A DNA stretch of 13,490 bases from Sulfurovum sp. Lineage in GTDB: Bacteria > Campylobacterota > Campylobacteria > Campylobacterales > Sulfurovaceae. The DNA lies in the NCBI GenBank assembly GCA_026193735.1, contig JAPHUJ010000155.1, forward strand, positions 1 through 13,490. Reading direction: 5' to 3'. A program made the translations under genes and the position numbers. The notes beneath the pieces are model-generated. The model had not been told where the DNA came from. It ran no database searches and worked only from the letters and a program-made list of their open reading frames with translations. Below, piece by piece: positions 1-7,522 of the stretch (its first letter is position 1; every line of letters begins with the position of its first letter).

Positions 1-1514
1 AAGATGAAGTGAAGTACAACCTTCGAAAATCTGATGTTGCTAAATCAAATGAACTTGCAGGTGTTGCAGGTAAAGTTGAAGGGAAACTTTTCTTACCTCT
101 TAATGATGGCGATAAAGTAAAAGAAGGTGATTCTATCGTAGAAGTGATCAATGAAGGTTGGTCTGTACCAAGTCGTGTTCCATTTGCATCTGAACTTAAA
201 GTTGAAGATGGTGCTCCAGTGACACAAAACGTGATATCTGAGTCAAAAGGTAAAGTGAAGTTCTTTTTGCTTAAAGGGGATTATCTTGAAGCCCATACAG
301 CTATAAAAGAGGGTACAAAAGTAGAAGAAAAAGGTCTCTTTGCTGTCGTTGTTGATGAAAACAACAGGGAAGCAGCAAGACACTATATCTCAAGAGGTTC
401 TGTGGTTAAAGTAGCCAATGATGATACAGTTCAAAGAGGAGATCTCCTTTCTGCCCCTGAGACTTCTGCACATGTAGTGATCGCTGAGTGGGATCCATAT
501 TCAGAGCCTATTATTGCTGAGCAGAAGGGAACACTGAAGTTTGAAGATATTATTCCAGGTGTAACAGTAGTTGAGCAGTTTGATGAAGTAACGGGTGATA
601 CAAGACTTGAATTGAATGAATACATTCCTGCTGCATATAAACCAGCGATCGTTCTTGCTACTGAAAGCGGAGAGTTGATCCGTTATCAGCTTGATGCAAA
701 AACGATTTTATTTGTTAAAGATGGTGATGATGTAAGTATCGCAGATATTTTGGCTAAAACACCAAAAGCGGCGATAAAGTCAAAAGATATTACCGGGGGT
801 CTTCCAAGAGTTTCTGAACTTTTTGAAGCCAGACGTCCTAAAGACATTGCCCTTATTGCACAGATTGATGGTGTAGTCAGCTTTGGTAAGGCATTACGAG
901 GTAAAGAGAGACTTATTATTTCAGGTGATAATGGTCAGATCACTGAACAGTTTGTTGATAAAAACAAAGTGGCACTTGTGAATGTGGGGGAATATGTTCA
1001 TGCAGGTGAGAAACTGACTGATGGTATCATCTCAAGTCATGATATCCTTGCTGCATTGGGTGAGAAAGCATTGTATGAATACATTGTGTCTGAAGTGCAA
1101 ATGGTTTACCGTAGACAAGGGGTTAATATTTCAGATAAACACATCGAGATCGTTACTTCTCAAATGATGAGACAAGTAAAAGTCGTTGAAAGTGGTGACA
1201 GTAAGTTTATCGCGGGAGACATTATTTCTCGTCGTAAATTCCAAGAAGAGAACCAGAGTGTTATTTCTCTCGGCGGTGAACCTTCTATCGCTGAGCCGAT
1301 GCTTGTAGGTATTACCCGTTCAGCTGTTGGTGCAGACAGTATTATTTCTGCCGCATCATTCCAGGATACAACAAAGGTACTTACTTCTGCGTCTATTGCA
1401 GGAACAATAGATAGGCTTGAAGATCTTAAAGAAAACGTTGTTATCGGACGTCTTATTCCAGTAGGTACTGGTATGATCGACAATGATAATATTCAACTCA
1501 CGGCTGCGAAGTAA
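1..1514 (+). CDS. rpoC: RNA polymerase subunit beta' (C-terminal part, 5' end cut by window)
   Basis: This is the last ~504 codons of the beta' subunit of DNA-directed RNA polymerase. The frame is open to the window edge from base 3, so the GTG at 9 is an internal valine codon, not a start. The first ~255 residues resemble the sandwich-barrel insertion (SI3) inside the trigger loop, with 'EWDPYSEPIIAEQKGTL' matching the E. coli 'NWDPHTMPVITEVSG' region. The clearest signature follows: 'DITGGLPRVSELFEARRPKD', then 'IVTSQMMRQVKV' and 'SAASFQDTTKVLTSASIAG', ending 'KENVVIGRLIPVGTGM'. These last blocks form the conserved beta' C-terminus near the omega-binding region. The TAA stop is followed at once by a hairpin. 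The position just before rpsL is the usual one. Whether rpoB is fused to rpoC, as in Helicobacter, cannot be told from this fragment. Confidence 0.98.
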   Translation, partial: DEVKYNLRKSDVAKSNELAGVAGKVEGKLFLPLNDGDKVKEGDSIVEVINEGWSVPSRVPFASELKVEDGAPVTQNVISESKGKVKFFLLKGDYLEAHTAIKEGTKVEEKGLFAVVVDENNREAARHYISRGSVVKVANDDTVQRGDLLSAPETSAHVVIAEWDPYSEPIIAEQKGTLKFEDIIPGVTVVEQFDEVTGDTRLELNEYIPAAYKPAIVLATESGELIRYQLDAKTILFVKDGDDVSIADILAKTPKAAIKSKDITGGLPRVSELFEARRPKDIALIAQIDGVVSFGKALRGKERLIISGDNGQITEQFVDKNKVALVNVGEYVHAGEKLTDGIISSHDILAALGEKALYEYIVSEVQMVYRRQGVNISDKHIEIVTSQMMRQVKVVESGDSKFIAGDIISRRKFQEENQSVISLGGEPSIAEPMLVGITRSAVGADSIISAASFQDTTKVLTSASIAGTIDRLEDLKENVVIGRLIPVGTGMIDNDNIQLTAAK

Positions 1515-1524
1515 TCGCAGCACA

Positions 1525-1550
1525 CTGTTTCTAGTTGAGGCTAGAAACAG
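1525..1550 (+). terminator. Hairpin after rpoC, probable terminator or attenuator
   Basis: A perfect 10-bp inverted repeat, CTGTTTCTAG and CTAGAAACAG, encloses the 6-base loop TTGAGG and starts 11 bases after the rpoC stop. The downstream sequence (GTTAACCCTCTTCATTATTT) is T-rich but has no clean T run. It may therefore be a leaky terminator or an RNA 3'-end stabiliser rather than a strong intrinsic terminator. Confidence 0.6.
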
Positions 1551-1612
1551 GTTAACCCTCTTCATTATTTCTCGCTCCTTCTAAATATAAGAATTTTTAA
1601 AGAATTTTTCGA

Positions 1613-1618
1613 TATAAT
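1613..1618 (+). promoter_or_regulatory. Promoter -10 box of the str operon
   Basis: A perfect TATAAT lies behind A/T runs (GAATTTTTAAAGAATTTTTC). This is the typical Campylobacterota sigma-70 promoter form, which has periodic T tracts in place of a conserved -35 box. Transcription would begin near 1625, giving an untranslated leader of about 119 bases before the rpsL TTG codon. The promoter lies between the rpoC hairpin and rpsL, so it would serve rpsL-rpsG-fusA independently of rpoBC read-through. Confidence 0.7.
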
Positions 1619-1743
1619 ACCCTTCCAAATTTCTGTGTGATTTAGTCTAGATAAAAGCATTCAAAATGAACGTTTTTATGTGGTGTAAGAACCCAGATTC
1701 AAGAGACATGATCTCAATTCAAACTAACCAGAAAGGAAACGAT

Positions 1744-2118
1744 TTGCCTACAATTAACCAATTGATTCGTAAAGAACGTAAAAAGCAAGTGAAAAAATCA
1801 AAATCACCTGCGCTCGTAAAATGTCCTCAAAGAAGAGGCGTATGTACAAGAGTTTATACTACAACACCAAAGAAACCTAACTCGGCACTTAGAAAAGTTG
1901 CTAAAGTAAGATTGACAAGTGGTTTTGAAGTTATCTCATATATTGGTGGAGAGGGTCACAACCTTCAAGAACACTCAATCGTACTCGTAAGAGGCGGAAG
2001 AATTAAAGATTTACCTGGTGTTAAGTATCACATTGTTCGTGGTGCACTAGATGCTTCAGGTGTAAACGGTAGAACAGTTGCACGTTCTAAATACGGTACT
2101 AAGAAACCTAAAAAATAA
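1744..2118 (+). CDS. rpsL: 30S ribosomal protein S12 (TTG start)
   Basis: This is ribosomal protein S12, 124 residues, part of the decoding centre of the small subunit. The family N-terminus '[13 protein letters not shown]' follows directly on a TTG codon at 1744. An AAAGGA ribosome binding site (1732-1737) sits 6 bases upstream, so TTG is taken as the start. The in-frame ATG at 1666 would add 26 residues with no S12 homology and lacks a good ribosome binding site. The hallmark loop '[13 protein letters not shown]' carries K43, and '[10 protein letters not shown]' carries K88 and D89. D89 is the position beta-methylthiolated by RimO in E. coli. K43 and K88 are the wild-type residues. It is the first gene of the str operon, and rpsG follows after 128 bases. 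Confidence 0.97.
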   Translation: MPTINQLIRKERKKQVKKSKSPALVKCPQRRGVCTRVYTTTPKKPNSALRKVAKVRLTSGFEVISYIGGEGHNLQEHSIVLVRGGRIKDLPGVKYHIVRGALDASGVNGRTVARSKYGTKKPKK

Positions 2119-2149
2119 TCAACGATTATTTAAACGCGTTACAGTAAAA

Positions 2150-2175
2150 GTTTAGCTTAGGAATGAGCTTGAAAC
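2150..2175 (+). promoter_or_regulatory. Bulged hairpin in the rpsL-rpsG gap, possible S7 control site
   Basis: GTTTAGCT can pair with AGCT-TG-AAAC, an 8-bp stem with a 2-base bulge and an 8-base loop, inside the 128-base gap between rpsL and rpsG. In E. coli the equivalent intercistronic region binds S7 and mediates translational feedback. Here the role is inferred only from position and folding. No sequence identity to the E. coli site is claimed. Confidence 0.3.
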
Positions 2176-2234
2176 AGGTGTTGTCATTTATCCTTAGGGG
2201 ACAAGACTTGAGTAAATCAACTATATAAGATTGA

Positions 2235-2714
<480 letters not shown>

Positions 2715-2725
2715 GGAATTAAGTT

Positions 2726-4816
2726 ATGGCAAGAACGCACAAACTTGAAGACGTAAGAAACATTGGTATTGCTGCTCACATTGATGCAGGTAAAACAACA
2801 ACAACGGAAAGAATTCTTTTTTATACAGGTGTTGAACACAAGATAGGTGAAGTACATGATGGTGCTGCAACTATGGACTGGATGGAACAAGAGCAGGAAA
2901 GAGGTATTACAATTACTTCTGCTGCTACAACTTGTGAGTGGCTAGGTAAACAAATCAACATCATCGATACTCCGGGTCACGTTGACTTCACCATTGAAGT
3001 TGAACGTTCTATGAGAGTACTTGATGGTGCAGTTTCAGTATTCTGTGCTGTTGGTGGTGTTCAGCCCCAATCAGAAACAGTTTGGAGACAAAGAAACCGT
3101 TATGGTGTACCCTCACTAGTATTTGTGAATAAAATGGACAGAACAGGTGCTGATTTCTTAGAAGTTGAAAGACAAATTAGAGATAGACTTAAAGGTAATC
3201 CACTTGTGATCCAACTTCCTATCGGAGCCGAAGAAGGTTTTGAAGGTGTTGTTGACCTTGTTAAAATGAAAGAAATCGTTTGGGACAAAGATGCTGAAAT
3301 GGGTTCTAACTACCATGAGCAGGATATCCGTCCTGAACTTCAAGCGCAAGCTGAAGAGTTTAGAGAAAAAATGATAGAAGGTATTTCTGAAGCTGATGGT
3401 AATGACGTTCTTATGGAAAAATTCCTTGAGGGTGAAGCACTAACAGAAGAAGAAATCGTTGCTGGTATTAAAGCTGCAACTATTGGTATGCACGTTGTAC
3501 CAATGCTTCCAGGTACTGCATTTAAAAACAAAGGTGTTCAGACTTTACTTGACGCTGTTGTTGCATACCTTCCATCTCCGGTAGAAGCCCCTGCGATTAA
3601 GGGTACTATGATGGAGAATGAAGAGCAAGAAGTGATCGTTCCATCAACAGATGATGGTGCTTTCGCATCATTGGCATTCAAGATCATGACTGACCCTTTT
3701 GTTGGACAGTTGACATTTATCCGTGTGTATCGTGGTTCTTTGGAGTCAGGTTCATATATTCATAACTCAACAAAAGATAAAAAAGAGCGTATCGGCCGTA
3801 TCATGAAAATGCATGCGATCAAACGTGAAGAAGTATCTGAGATCTATGCAGGTGAGATCGGTGCTGTTGTAGGCCTTAAATATACAACAACTGGAGATAC
3901 ACTTTGTGATTCTTCTGATAAAGTGGTACTTGAAAGAATGGATTTCCCGGATCCGGTTATTTCTGTTGCGGTTGAGCCAAAAACAAAAGCTGACCAAGAA
4001 AAAATGGGTATTGCTCTAGGTAAACTAGCTGCAGAAGATCCTTCTTTCCGTGTTGCAACAGATGAAGAATCTGGTCAGACAATTATTTCAGGAATGGGTG
4101 AACTTCACCTTGAAATTCTAGTAGACAGAATGAAAAGAGAATTCAAAGTAGAAGCTGAAGTTGGTGCGCCACAAGTTTCATATAGAGAGACTATTAGAAA
4201 AGCAGTCAAAAAAGAGTACAAGTACGCTAAACAATCAGGTGGACGTGGACAATTTGGTCACGTATATCTTGAGATTGAACCACAAGAACCTGGTTCTGGT
4301 TATGAGTTTGTTGATGCAGTTAAAGGTGGGGTTATTCCAAAAGAGTTTATCCAGCCAATCAACAAAGGTATACAAGAAGCAATGGCTAGAGGTATTCAGG
4401 CAGGATATCCTGTAGAAGATGTTAAGGTAACTGTTTATGATGGTTCTTACCATGATGTCGATTCATCTGAAATGGCGTTTAAACTTGCAGGTTCAATGGG
4501 ATTCAGAGAGGGTTGTAGAGAAGCTAATCCAGTTATCTTAGAGCCTCTTATGAAGGTTGAAGTTGAAACACCTGAAGAGAGCATGGGTGATGTTATTGGT
4601 GATATTGCAAAAAGACGTGGTCAAGTATCAGGTATGGATGACAGAGCAGGACACAAAATTGTTAATGCATTTGTTCCACTTTCTGAAATGTTCGGGTACT
4701 CGACAGACTTACGTTCAATGACGCAAGGTCGTGCAACATATGCTATGGAATTCGATCACTATGAAGAGGTTCCACAGAACGTAGCAAAAGAGATCATCGC
4801 AAAAAGAAATAGTTAA
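2726..4816 (+). CDS. fusA: Elongation factor G
   Basis: EF-G is the cytoplasmic GTPase that drives tRNA-mRNA translocation on the ribosome and, with RRF, ribosome recycling. It is 696 residues, full length. G-domain motifs are intact: P-loop 'AHIDAGKT' (17-24), switch I 'RGITI' (59-63), switch II 'DTPGHVDF' (81-88) with catalytic H85, and 'NKMD' (135-138). Domains II and III follow, and domain IV includes '[15 protein letters not shown]'. Domain V has '[16 protein letters not shown]' and ends in '[15 protein letters not shown]'. The AAGGA ribosome binding site overlaps the rpsG stop codon, 8 bases before the ATG, so translation is probably coupled. tuf does not follow, unlike the enterobacterial str operon. 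This is usual in Campylobacterota, where tuf lies elsewhere. Confidence 0.99.
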   Translation: MARTHKLEDVRNIGIAAHIDAGKTTTTERILFYTGVEHKIGEVHDGAATMDWMEQEQERGITITSAATTCEWLGKQINIIDTPGHVDFTIEVERSMRVLDGAVSVFCAVGGVQPQSETVWRQRNRYGVPSLVFVNKMDRTGADFLEVERQIRDRLKGNPLVIQLPIGAEEGFEGVVDLVKMKEIVWDKDAEMGSNYHEQDIRPELQAQAEEFREKMIEGISEADGNDVLMEKFLEGEALTEEEIVAGIKAATIGMHVVPMLPGTAFKNKGVQTLLDAVVAYLPSPVEAPAIKGTMMENEEQEVIVPSTDDGAFASLAFKIMTDPFVGQLTFIRVYRGSLESGSYIHNSTKDKKERIGRIMKMHAIKREEVSEIYAGEIGAVVGLKYTTTGDTLCDSSDKVVLERMDFPDPVISVAVEPKTKADQEKMGIALGKLAAEDPSFRVATDEESGQTIISGMGELHLEILVDRMKREFKVEAEVGAPQVSYRETIRKAVKKEYKYAKQSGGRGQFGHVYLEIEPQEPGSGYEFVDAVKGGVIPKEFIQPINKGIQEAMARGIQAGYPVEDVKVTVYDGSYHDVDSSEMAFKLAGSMGFREGCREANPVILEPLMKVEVETPEESMGDVIGDIAKRRGQVSGMDDRAGHKIVNAFVPLSEMFGYSTDLRSMTQGRATYAMEFDHYEEVPQNVAKEIIAKRNS

Positions 4817-4822
4817 TATTTC

Positions 4823-4837
4823 GCAGTATTTTACTGC
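4823..4837 (+). terminator. Short hairpin just after fusA
   Basis: GCAGTA-TTT-TACTGC is a perfect 6-bp stem with a triloop, starting 6 bases after the fusA stop. No T run follows. It is the first of two hairpins in a row and probably contributes to 3'-end formation or protection of the str operon mRNA. Confidence 0.4.
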
Positions 4838-4843
4838 AACTTC

Positions 4844-4871
4844 GATCGAATGGGTTTTATTCCATTCGGTC
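4844..4871 (+). terminator. Probable str operon terminator hairpin
   Basis: GATCGAATGG pairs with CCATTCGGTC, ten pairs including one G-T wobble, around the 8-base loop GTTTTATT. It lies 27 bases beyond the fusA stop. As with the rpoC hairpin, the bases after it (ACTTACTGTC) are not a T run, so termination efficiency is uncertain. The stem is long enough to be a real RNA structure. Confidence 0.5.
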
Positions 4872-4956
4872 ACTTACTGTCAGTAAACTCCCTCTCCCCA
4901 CAAATCATATTAGACCAAATTTACAGTAAACTACAGCGAAAGCTTGTACTATTGAA

Positions 4957-4964
4957 TATATATA
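4957..4964 (+). promoter_or_regulatory. Weak candidate -10 region upstream of the 121-residue ORF
   Basis: TATATATA, 24 bases before the ATG at 4989, is the best -10 candidate in the gap after fusA. There is no -35 box at a suitable distance, which is not diagnostic in Campylobacterota. The gap also carries two near-palindromes with a shared 9-base word, CAGTAAACT, at 4881-4889 and 4924-4932. Confidence 0.35.
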
Positions 4965-4988
4965 GTTTTTAGAGCTAAAGGATAAAAC

Positions 4989-5354
4989 ATGAAAGTCATC
5001 ATAGACCTCATAGAAGATGTACGTGAAGAGATAGGCAATAAAGAAGATTTTATTTTGACGGCTATGCTTTTGAAAGAGGATCCTGAGGATACAGAGAAAT
5101 TGATCTATGCAGGTGAATCACCGATCAATCTATCTGTTTTGGATGAAGTACGGAAACAACTTATACTTAAAATAGATGGTAGTGGTTCTGTAGTCACCAC
5201 AGGTAAGCTTATAAAGCCTTTACTTATACTTCCTGTATCTGATATGATGTACGAGCTTAGAATGGATGTAAATGCAGAGTATTGTGATGTAGAAGTAGCT
5301 GGATTTGGTAAGTCTATGGAAGAGAAGAAATATATCTTGTTTATCAAGATATAA
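4989..5354 (+). CDS. Hypothetical protein, 121 residues
   Basis: I do not recognise this protein. It begins 'MKVIIDLIEDVREEIGNKED' and has a perfect AAAGGA ribosome binding site (4977-4982) 6 bases before the ATG, so translation is credible. It is soluble and acidic-looking, with no signal peptide or membrane segment. The alternation of short hydrophobic strands ('FILTAMLLKED', 'KLIKPLLILPV', 'KKYILFIKI') with charged turns suggests a mixed alpha/beta fold rich in strands. It has a single cysteine, in 'AEYCDVEV'. It sits alone behind the str operon hairpins and faces the DUF2853 gene tail to tail with a 14-base gap. Codon use looks like that of its neighbours. Function unknown. Confidence 0.8.
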   Translation: MKVIIDLIEDVREEIGNKEDFILTAMLLKEDPEDTEKLIYAGESPINLSVLDEVRKQLILKIDGSGSVVTTGKLIKPLLILPVSDMMYELRMDVNAEYCDVEVAGFGKSMEEKKYILFIKI

Positions 5355-5368
5355 GACTTCTTTTCATA

Positions 5369-5710
5369 TTAAGCGTACACAGACTCTTTACCGAACTCTT
5401 TTGTGAGAAGTGCATAAAAGAGTGCTCTGTATTTATGTCTGTTTGAAGTACCCATCGCTTCACATACTTTTTTGATGGCAGCATCAAGATCAGCATCACT
5501 TGCAGTGAGTCCAAGTTTTTTTTGTAAGAAGTTCTTTTTTACTGTGTCGAGTTCTGAACTGTCTGAACATGATACGGTTTCAGCATCTTGTTTGTATATA
5601 GATGGCCCCAAACCCACAGTTACTTTAGTAATTAAGTCATCAGATAAACCTAACTTTAACTCTTTTGAAGCAGCAGTATAGTGTTCAATCTTTTCATTTA
5701 GTTTGCTCAT
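5369..5710 (-). CDS. DUF2853 family protein
   Basis: This small soluble protein of 113 residues matches, from memory, the DUF2853 family of unknown function. Recognisable blocks are 'LGPSIYKQDAETVSCSDSSE', 'LDTVKKNFLQKKLGL' and the C-terminal 'NRHKYRALFYALLTKEFGKE'. The start is placed at the ATG at 5710 because AAAGGA lies 6 bases upstream. The same frame stays open to 5803, but those codons run into the HTH gene and have no homology to the family. A TATAAT box at 5749-5744 gives it its own promoter. It is probably all-helical, with charged heptad-like stretches and no membrane segment. No biochemical role is known to me. The family call is from memory of its conserved core and should be right, but function should not be inferred from it. 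Confidence 0.85.
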   Translation of the reverse strand: MSKLNEKIEHYTAASKELKLGLSDDLITKVTVGLGPSIYKQDAETVSCSDSSELDTVKKNFLQKKLGLTASDADLDAAIKKVCEAMGTSNRHKYRALFYALLTKEFGKESVYA

Positions 5711-5743
5711 GCTTTTTCCTTTAATAAGTTCATTTAACACTTT

Positions 5744-5756
5744 ATTATAGCTATAA
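5744..5756 (-). promoter_or_regulatory. Promoter -10 box of the DUF2853 gene with overlapping palindrome
   Basis: On the minus strand TATAAT occupies 5749-5744, placing transcription start near 5737 and leaving a short leader of about 27 bases. The box overlaps a perfect 12-bp palindrome, TTATAGCTATAA (5745-5756), which could be a protein-binding site or chance in AT-rich DNA. Confidence 0.5.
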
Positions 5757-5763
5757 ATAATAC

Positions 5764-6000
5764 TTAGGTCAAATATTGAGGTTTTTGTGCTAAAAGTATC
5801 CAATTCATACTGATATTGTTGTGTTTACAAAAATGTGCAAGGGATTCATAGGGTATTTTTTTACGTTTTTTAATAACGGCAAAGTATTGTGGGTCGAGTT
5901 CCAGTGAGTCTGCTATGTCTCTGTCTAGTATTTTTTCTTTTTTGGTTTGCATCAAGAGGATCTGTTTGACTCTTTGCATCACTTCATGAAAATCTATCAT
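5764..6000 (-). CDS. CI-repressor-like helix-turn-helix protein
   Basis: This 78-residue protein resembles the N-terminal DNA-binding domain of phage CI/LexA-type repressors (Bac_CI_repr-like). It reads 'MIDFHEVMQRVKQIL', then a helix-turn-helix over about residues 26-51, with 'DRDIADSLELDPQYFAVIKK' containing helix 2 and the recognition helix. 'KKIPYESLAHFCKHNNISMN' follows, and 'NWILL' is typical of the end of this domain. Full-length relatives usually continue into an S24 peptidase or dimerisation domain. This one stops right after the HTH, so it would lack self-cleavage. AAGGA is 5 bases before the ATG at 6000. A dyad lies between ribosome binding site and promoter, suggesting autoregulation. 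It follows the degenerate EAL gene by 94 bases on the same strand. It looks like a stand-alone chromosomal regulator, since no other phage gene is present. Confidence 0.8.
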   Translation of the reverse strand: MIDFHEVMQRVKQILLMQTKKEKILDRDIADSLELDPQYFAVIKKRKKIPYESLAHFCKHNNISMNWILLAQKPQYLT

Positions 6001-6013
6001 GGAAATCCTTAGT

Positions 6014-6029
6014 ATTCATATAAGTGAAT
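6014..6029 (-). promoter_or_regulatory. Candidate operator dyad before the HTH gene
   Basis: ATTCA-TATAAG-TGAAT is a perfect 5-bp dyad with a 6-base spacer. It starts 14 bases before the HTH start codon and covers the transcription start expected from the TATTAT box next to it. This placement suits repression by a dimeric HTH protein, most simply the gene's own product. The functional role is inference. Confidence 0.4.
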
Positions 6030-6030
6030 C

Positions 6031-6068
6031 ATAATAGATTTTTAGAAAAAAGTTTAAATGTATGTCAA
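6031..6068 (-). promoter_or_regulatory. Candidate promoter of the HTH gene
   Basis: On the minus strand TATTAT (6036-6031) is a good -10 candidate. A perfect TTGACA lies at 6068-6063 but is 26 bases away from it, too far for a standard pair. TTGACA could instead pair with TAAAAA at 6044-6039 (18-base spacer). Either would give the HTH gene transcription separate from the gyrB-EAL unit. Confidence 0.4.
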
Positions 6069-6094
6069 ATTGTAATATTTTTTTGAGTATTATT

Positions 6095-7522
6095 CTAGTT
6101 ATATCTATTGATCAACTCTTCTTCATCTATGGGTTTGCTCACCCCAAATCCTTGTATGTAGTCAATGCCAAGTGCTTTTAGTTTCTTTTTTTGTGTTTCG
6201 TTATCAACCCATTTTGCAACAGTTTGAACATGTAGGTCTTTTGACATATTAATTAAAGAATGAAGCATCGCATACGTTGTTCCATCTTCTAAATTTGTCA
6301 CATAATCTCTATCAAACTGGACCATATCAAACTTAAAATGTTTCATATATTCCATAGAAGCATTGGATGAACCAAAATTATCGATACAGATTCTTATACC
6401 ATGAGATCTGAAATTTTTAAGGGTGTTAAGGTATCCACTCAGATCATGGTGTGTTTTACGTTCATATAGTTGGATGATCAACCGTGATGGGTTTATATGT
6501 TTTTCATTTAAATATATAAAAAGTTTCTCCTGAAAAGAGCTGTCTCTCAGGGAAAAAGGTGAAAGATTAAAGGTAAATGAAATAGTGTCATCTACAAGAG
6601 GCAAGAGGTCTATTACATGTTTTATCAGGGTAAGATCATATTCTCTGCCTAAGCCTAAACGGTTAATGATAGGTAAAAATACACGAGGTGGAATATCCTG
6701 ATGGGTCTCAGATTTTAGTTTGATCGCAATTTCATATGTGTCTATAGTATCGGTCTGTATACATAAAAGAGGTCTAAAGGATAAGAGTAATTTTTTCTTT
6801 TTAATAGTGTTAATGACATCTTTTTCTATGCTTGAGAGTTCTTTTGCGTCTTTGATAGTATGTATATGCTTTTGTTTACTGTCACCTACCGATTGACTTG
6901 CTATGATATCACGAAGTTGTACTATGGCTTTTTCAAAGTCCTCATTTGTATTGGTGATAATTGCAAATTTATAATCTATTTCCATATTGTTAATACGAGG
7001 GTTTTCTTCTATCAAGGTTTCTAAAATAGCTTGTATATTATCATGATTCTCATCGAGTGCAATTAAAAATTCTGAACCTCGATGTCGGCCTATAAGTACT
7101 GTATCTAGTCCATTTTGTTTGAAGACCAGATTTAATTTTCGAGAAATGCTATAGAGAAGGTTATCTATTTGGTCACTACTATAGTTTTCACTCAAGGACA
7201 AGAGGTTTTCTATGTTGAGACATGCTATAGATTTTGGCTTATAATGTTGCAGCTTTTTGATAAAGGTTTTTTTATTGAATCCTTGTGTGGTTTCGTCCAG
7301 CAATGTTTCCTGAACGCTTAGATTCATTAAAAAGTAGATAAAATAGATGGCAATAAAGGTAATAGCAGCAAGCAATACACCATCTCGTATACTGATAGTG
7401 ACCGTATCTCCATCATAAATAGTAGTATAAAAAACAAGAAAAATAAGAAGGAGCACGGGGATACCTGCTCGCAGAGCCAGGCTAAATCGTCGTCCTCTTT
7501 CTTCTTTTTGGGAGTATAGCAT
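6095..7522 (-). CDS. Membrane protein with degenerate GGDEF and EAL domains
   Basis: The protein has 475 residues. Two N-terminal membrane helices (about 17-35 and 47-68) are joined by a ~10-residue loop, so the rest is cytoplasmic. A GGDEF-like domain spans about 75-220, but its signature is 'RGSEF' (148-152) in place of GGDEF. An EAL domain spans about 235-475: 'YEIAIKL' (EAL becomes EIA), 'NLSPFSL', 'IIQLYE' at the ExTE position, 'DNFGSSNAS' (381-389, usually DDFG), 'QFDRDYV' (usually KIDR), 'AKWVD' (436-440, usually AEGVE) and 'QGFGVSKPI'. Several metal and catalytic positions are replaced (E to Q, D to N, K to Q, E to K), so neither cyclase nor phosphodiesterase activity is expected. A c-di-GMP-binding or protein-binding role is likelier. 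Its ATG shares one base with the gyrB stop (TAATG), which predicts coupled translation. Confidence 0.92.
   Translation of the reverse strand: MLYSQKEERGRRFSLALRAGIPVLLLIFLVFYTTIYDGDTVTISIRDGVLLAAITFIAIYFIYFLMNLSVQETLLDETTQGFNKKTFIKKLQHYKPKSIACLNIENLLSLSENYSSDQIDNLLYSISRKLNLVFKQNGLDTVLIGRHRGSEFLIALDENHDNIQAILETLIEENPRINNMEIDYKFAIITNTNEDFEKAIVQLRDIIASQSVGDSKQKHIHTIKDAKELSSIEKDVINTIKKKKLLLSFRPLLCIQTDTIDTYEIAIKLKSETHQDIPPRVFLPIINRLGLGREYDLTLIKHVIDLLPLVDDTISFTFNLSPFSLRDSSFQEKLFIYLNEKHINPSRLIIQLYERKTHHDLSGYLNTLKNFRSHGIRICIDNFGSSNASMEYMKHFKFDMVQFDRDYVTNLEDGTTYAMLHSLINMSKDLHVQTVAKWVDNETQKKKLKALGIDYIQGFGVSKPIDEEELINRYN

Noticed and set aside
9..11. GTG at 9 as the start of a 501-residue protein
   Set aside because: The frame is open to the window edge and the sequence is the interior of rpoC.
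1666..1743. 26-codon N-terminal extension of S12 from an ATG at 1666
   Set aside because: S12 homology starts at the TTG at 1744 with an ideal ribosome binding site. The extension has no family similarity.
5711..5803. Upstream extension of the DUF2853 frame to 5803
   Set aside because: It overlaps the end of the HTH gene, and the ATG at 5710 has AAAGGA at 6 bases and begins the family-like sequence.
5764..6000. Remnant of an integrated prophage around the CI-like gene
   Set aside because: No integrase, attachment-site repeats or other phage genes are nearby, and the flanks are core chromosomal genes. A lone chromosomal regulator is simpler.
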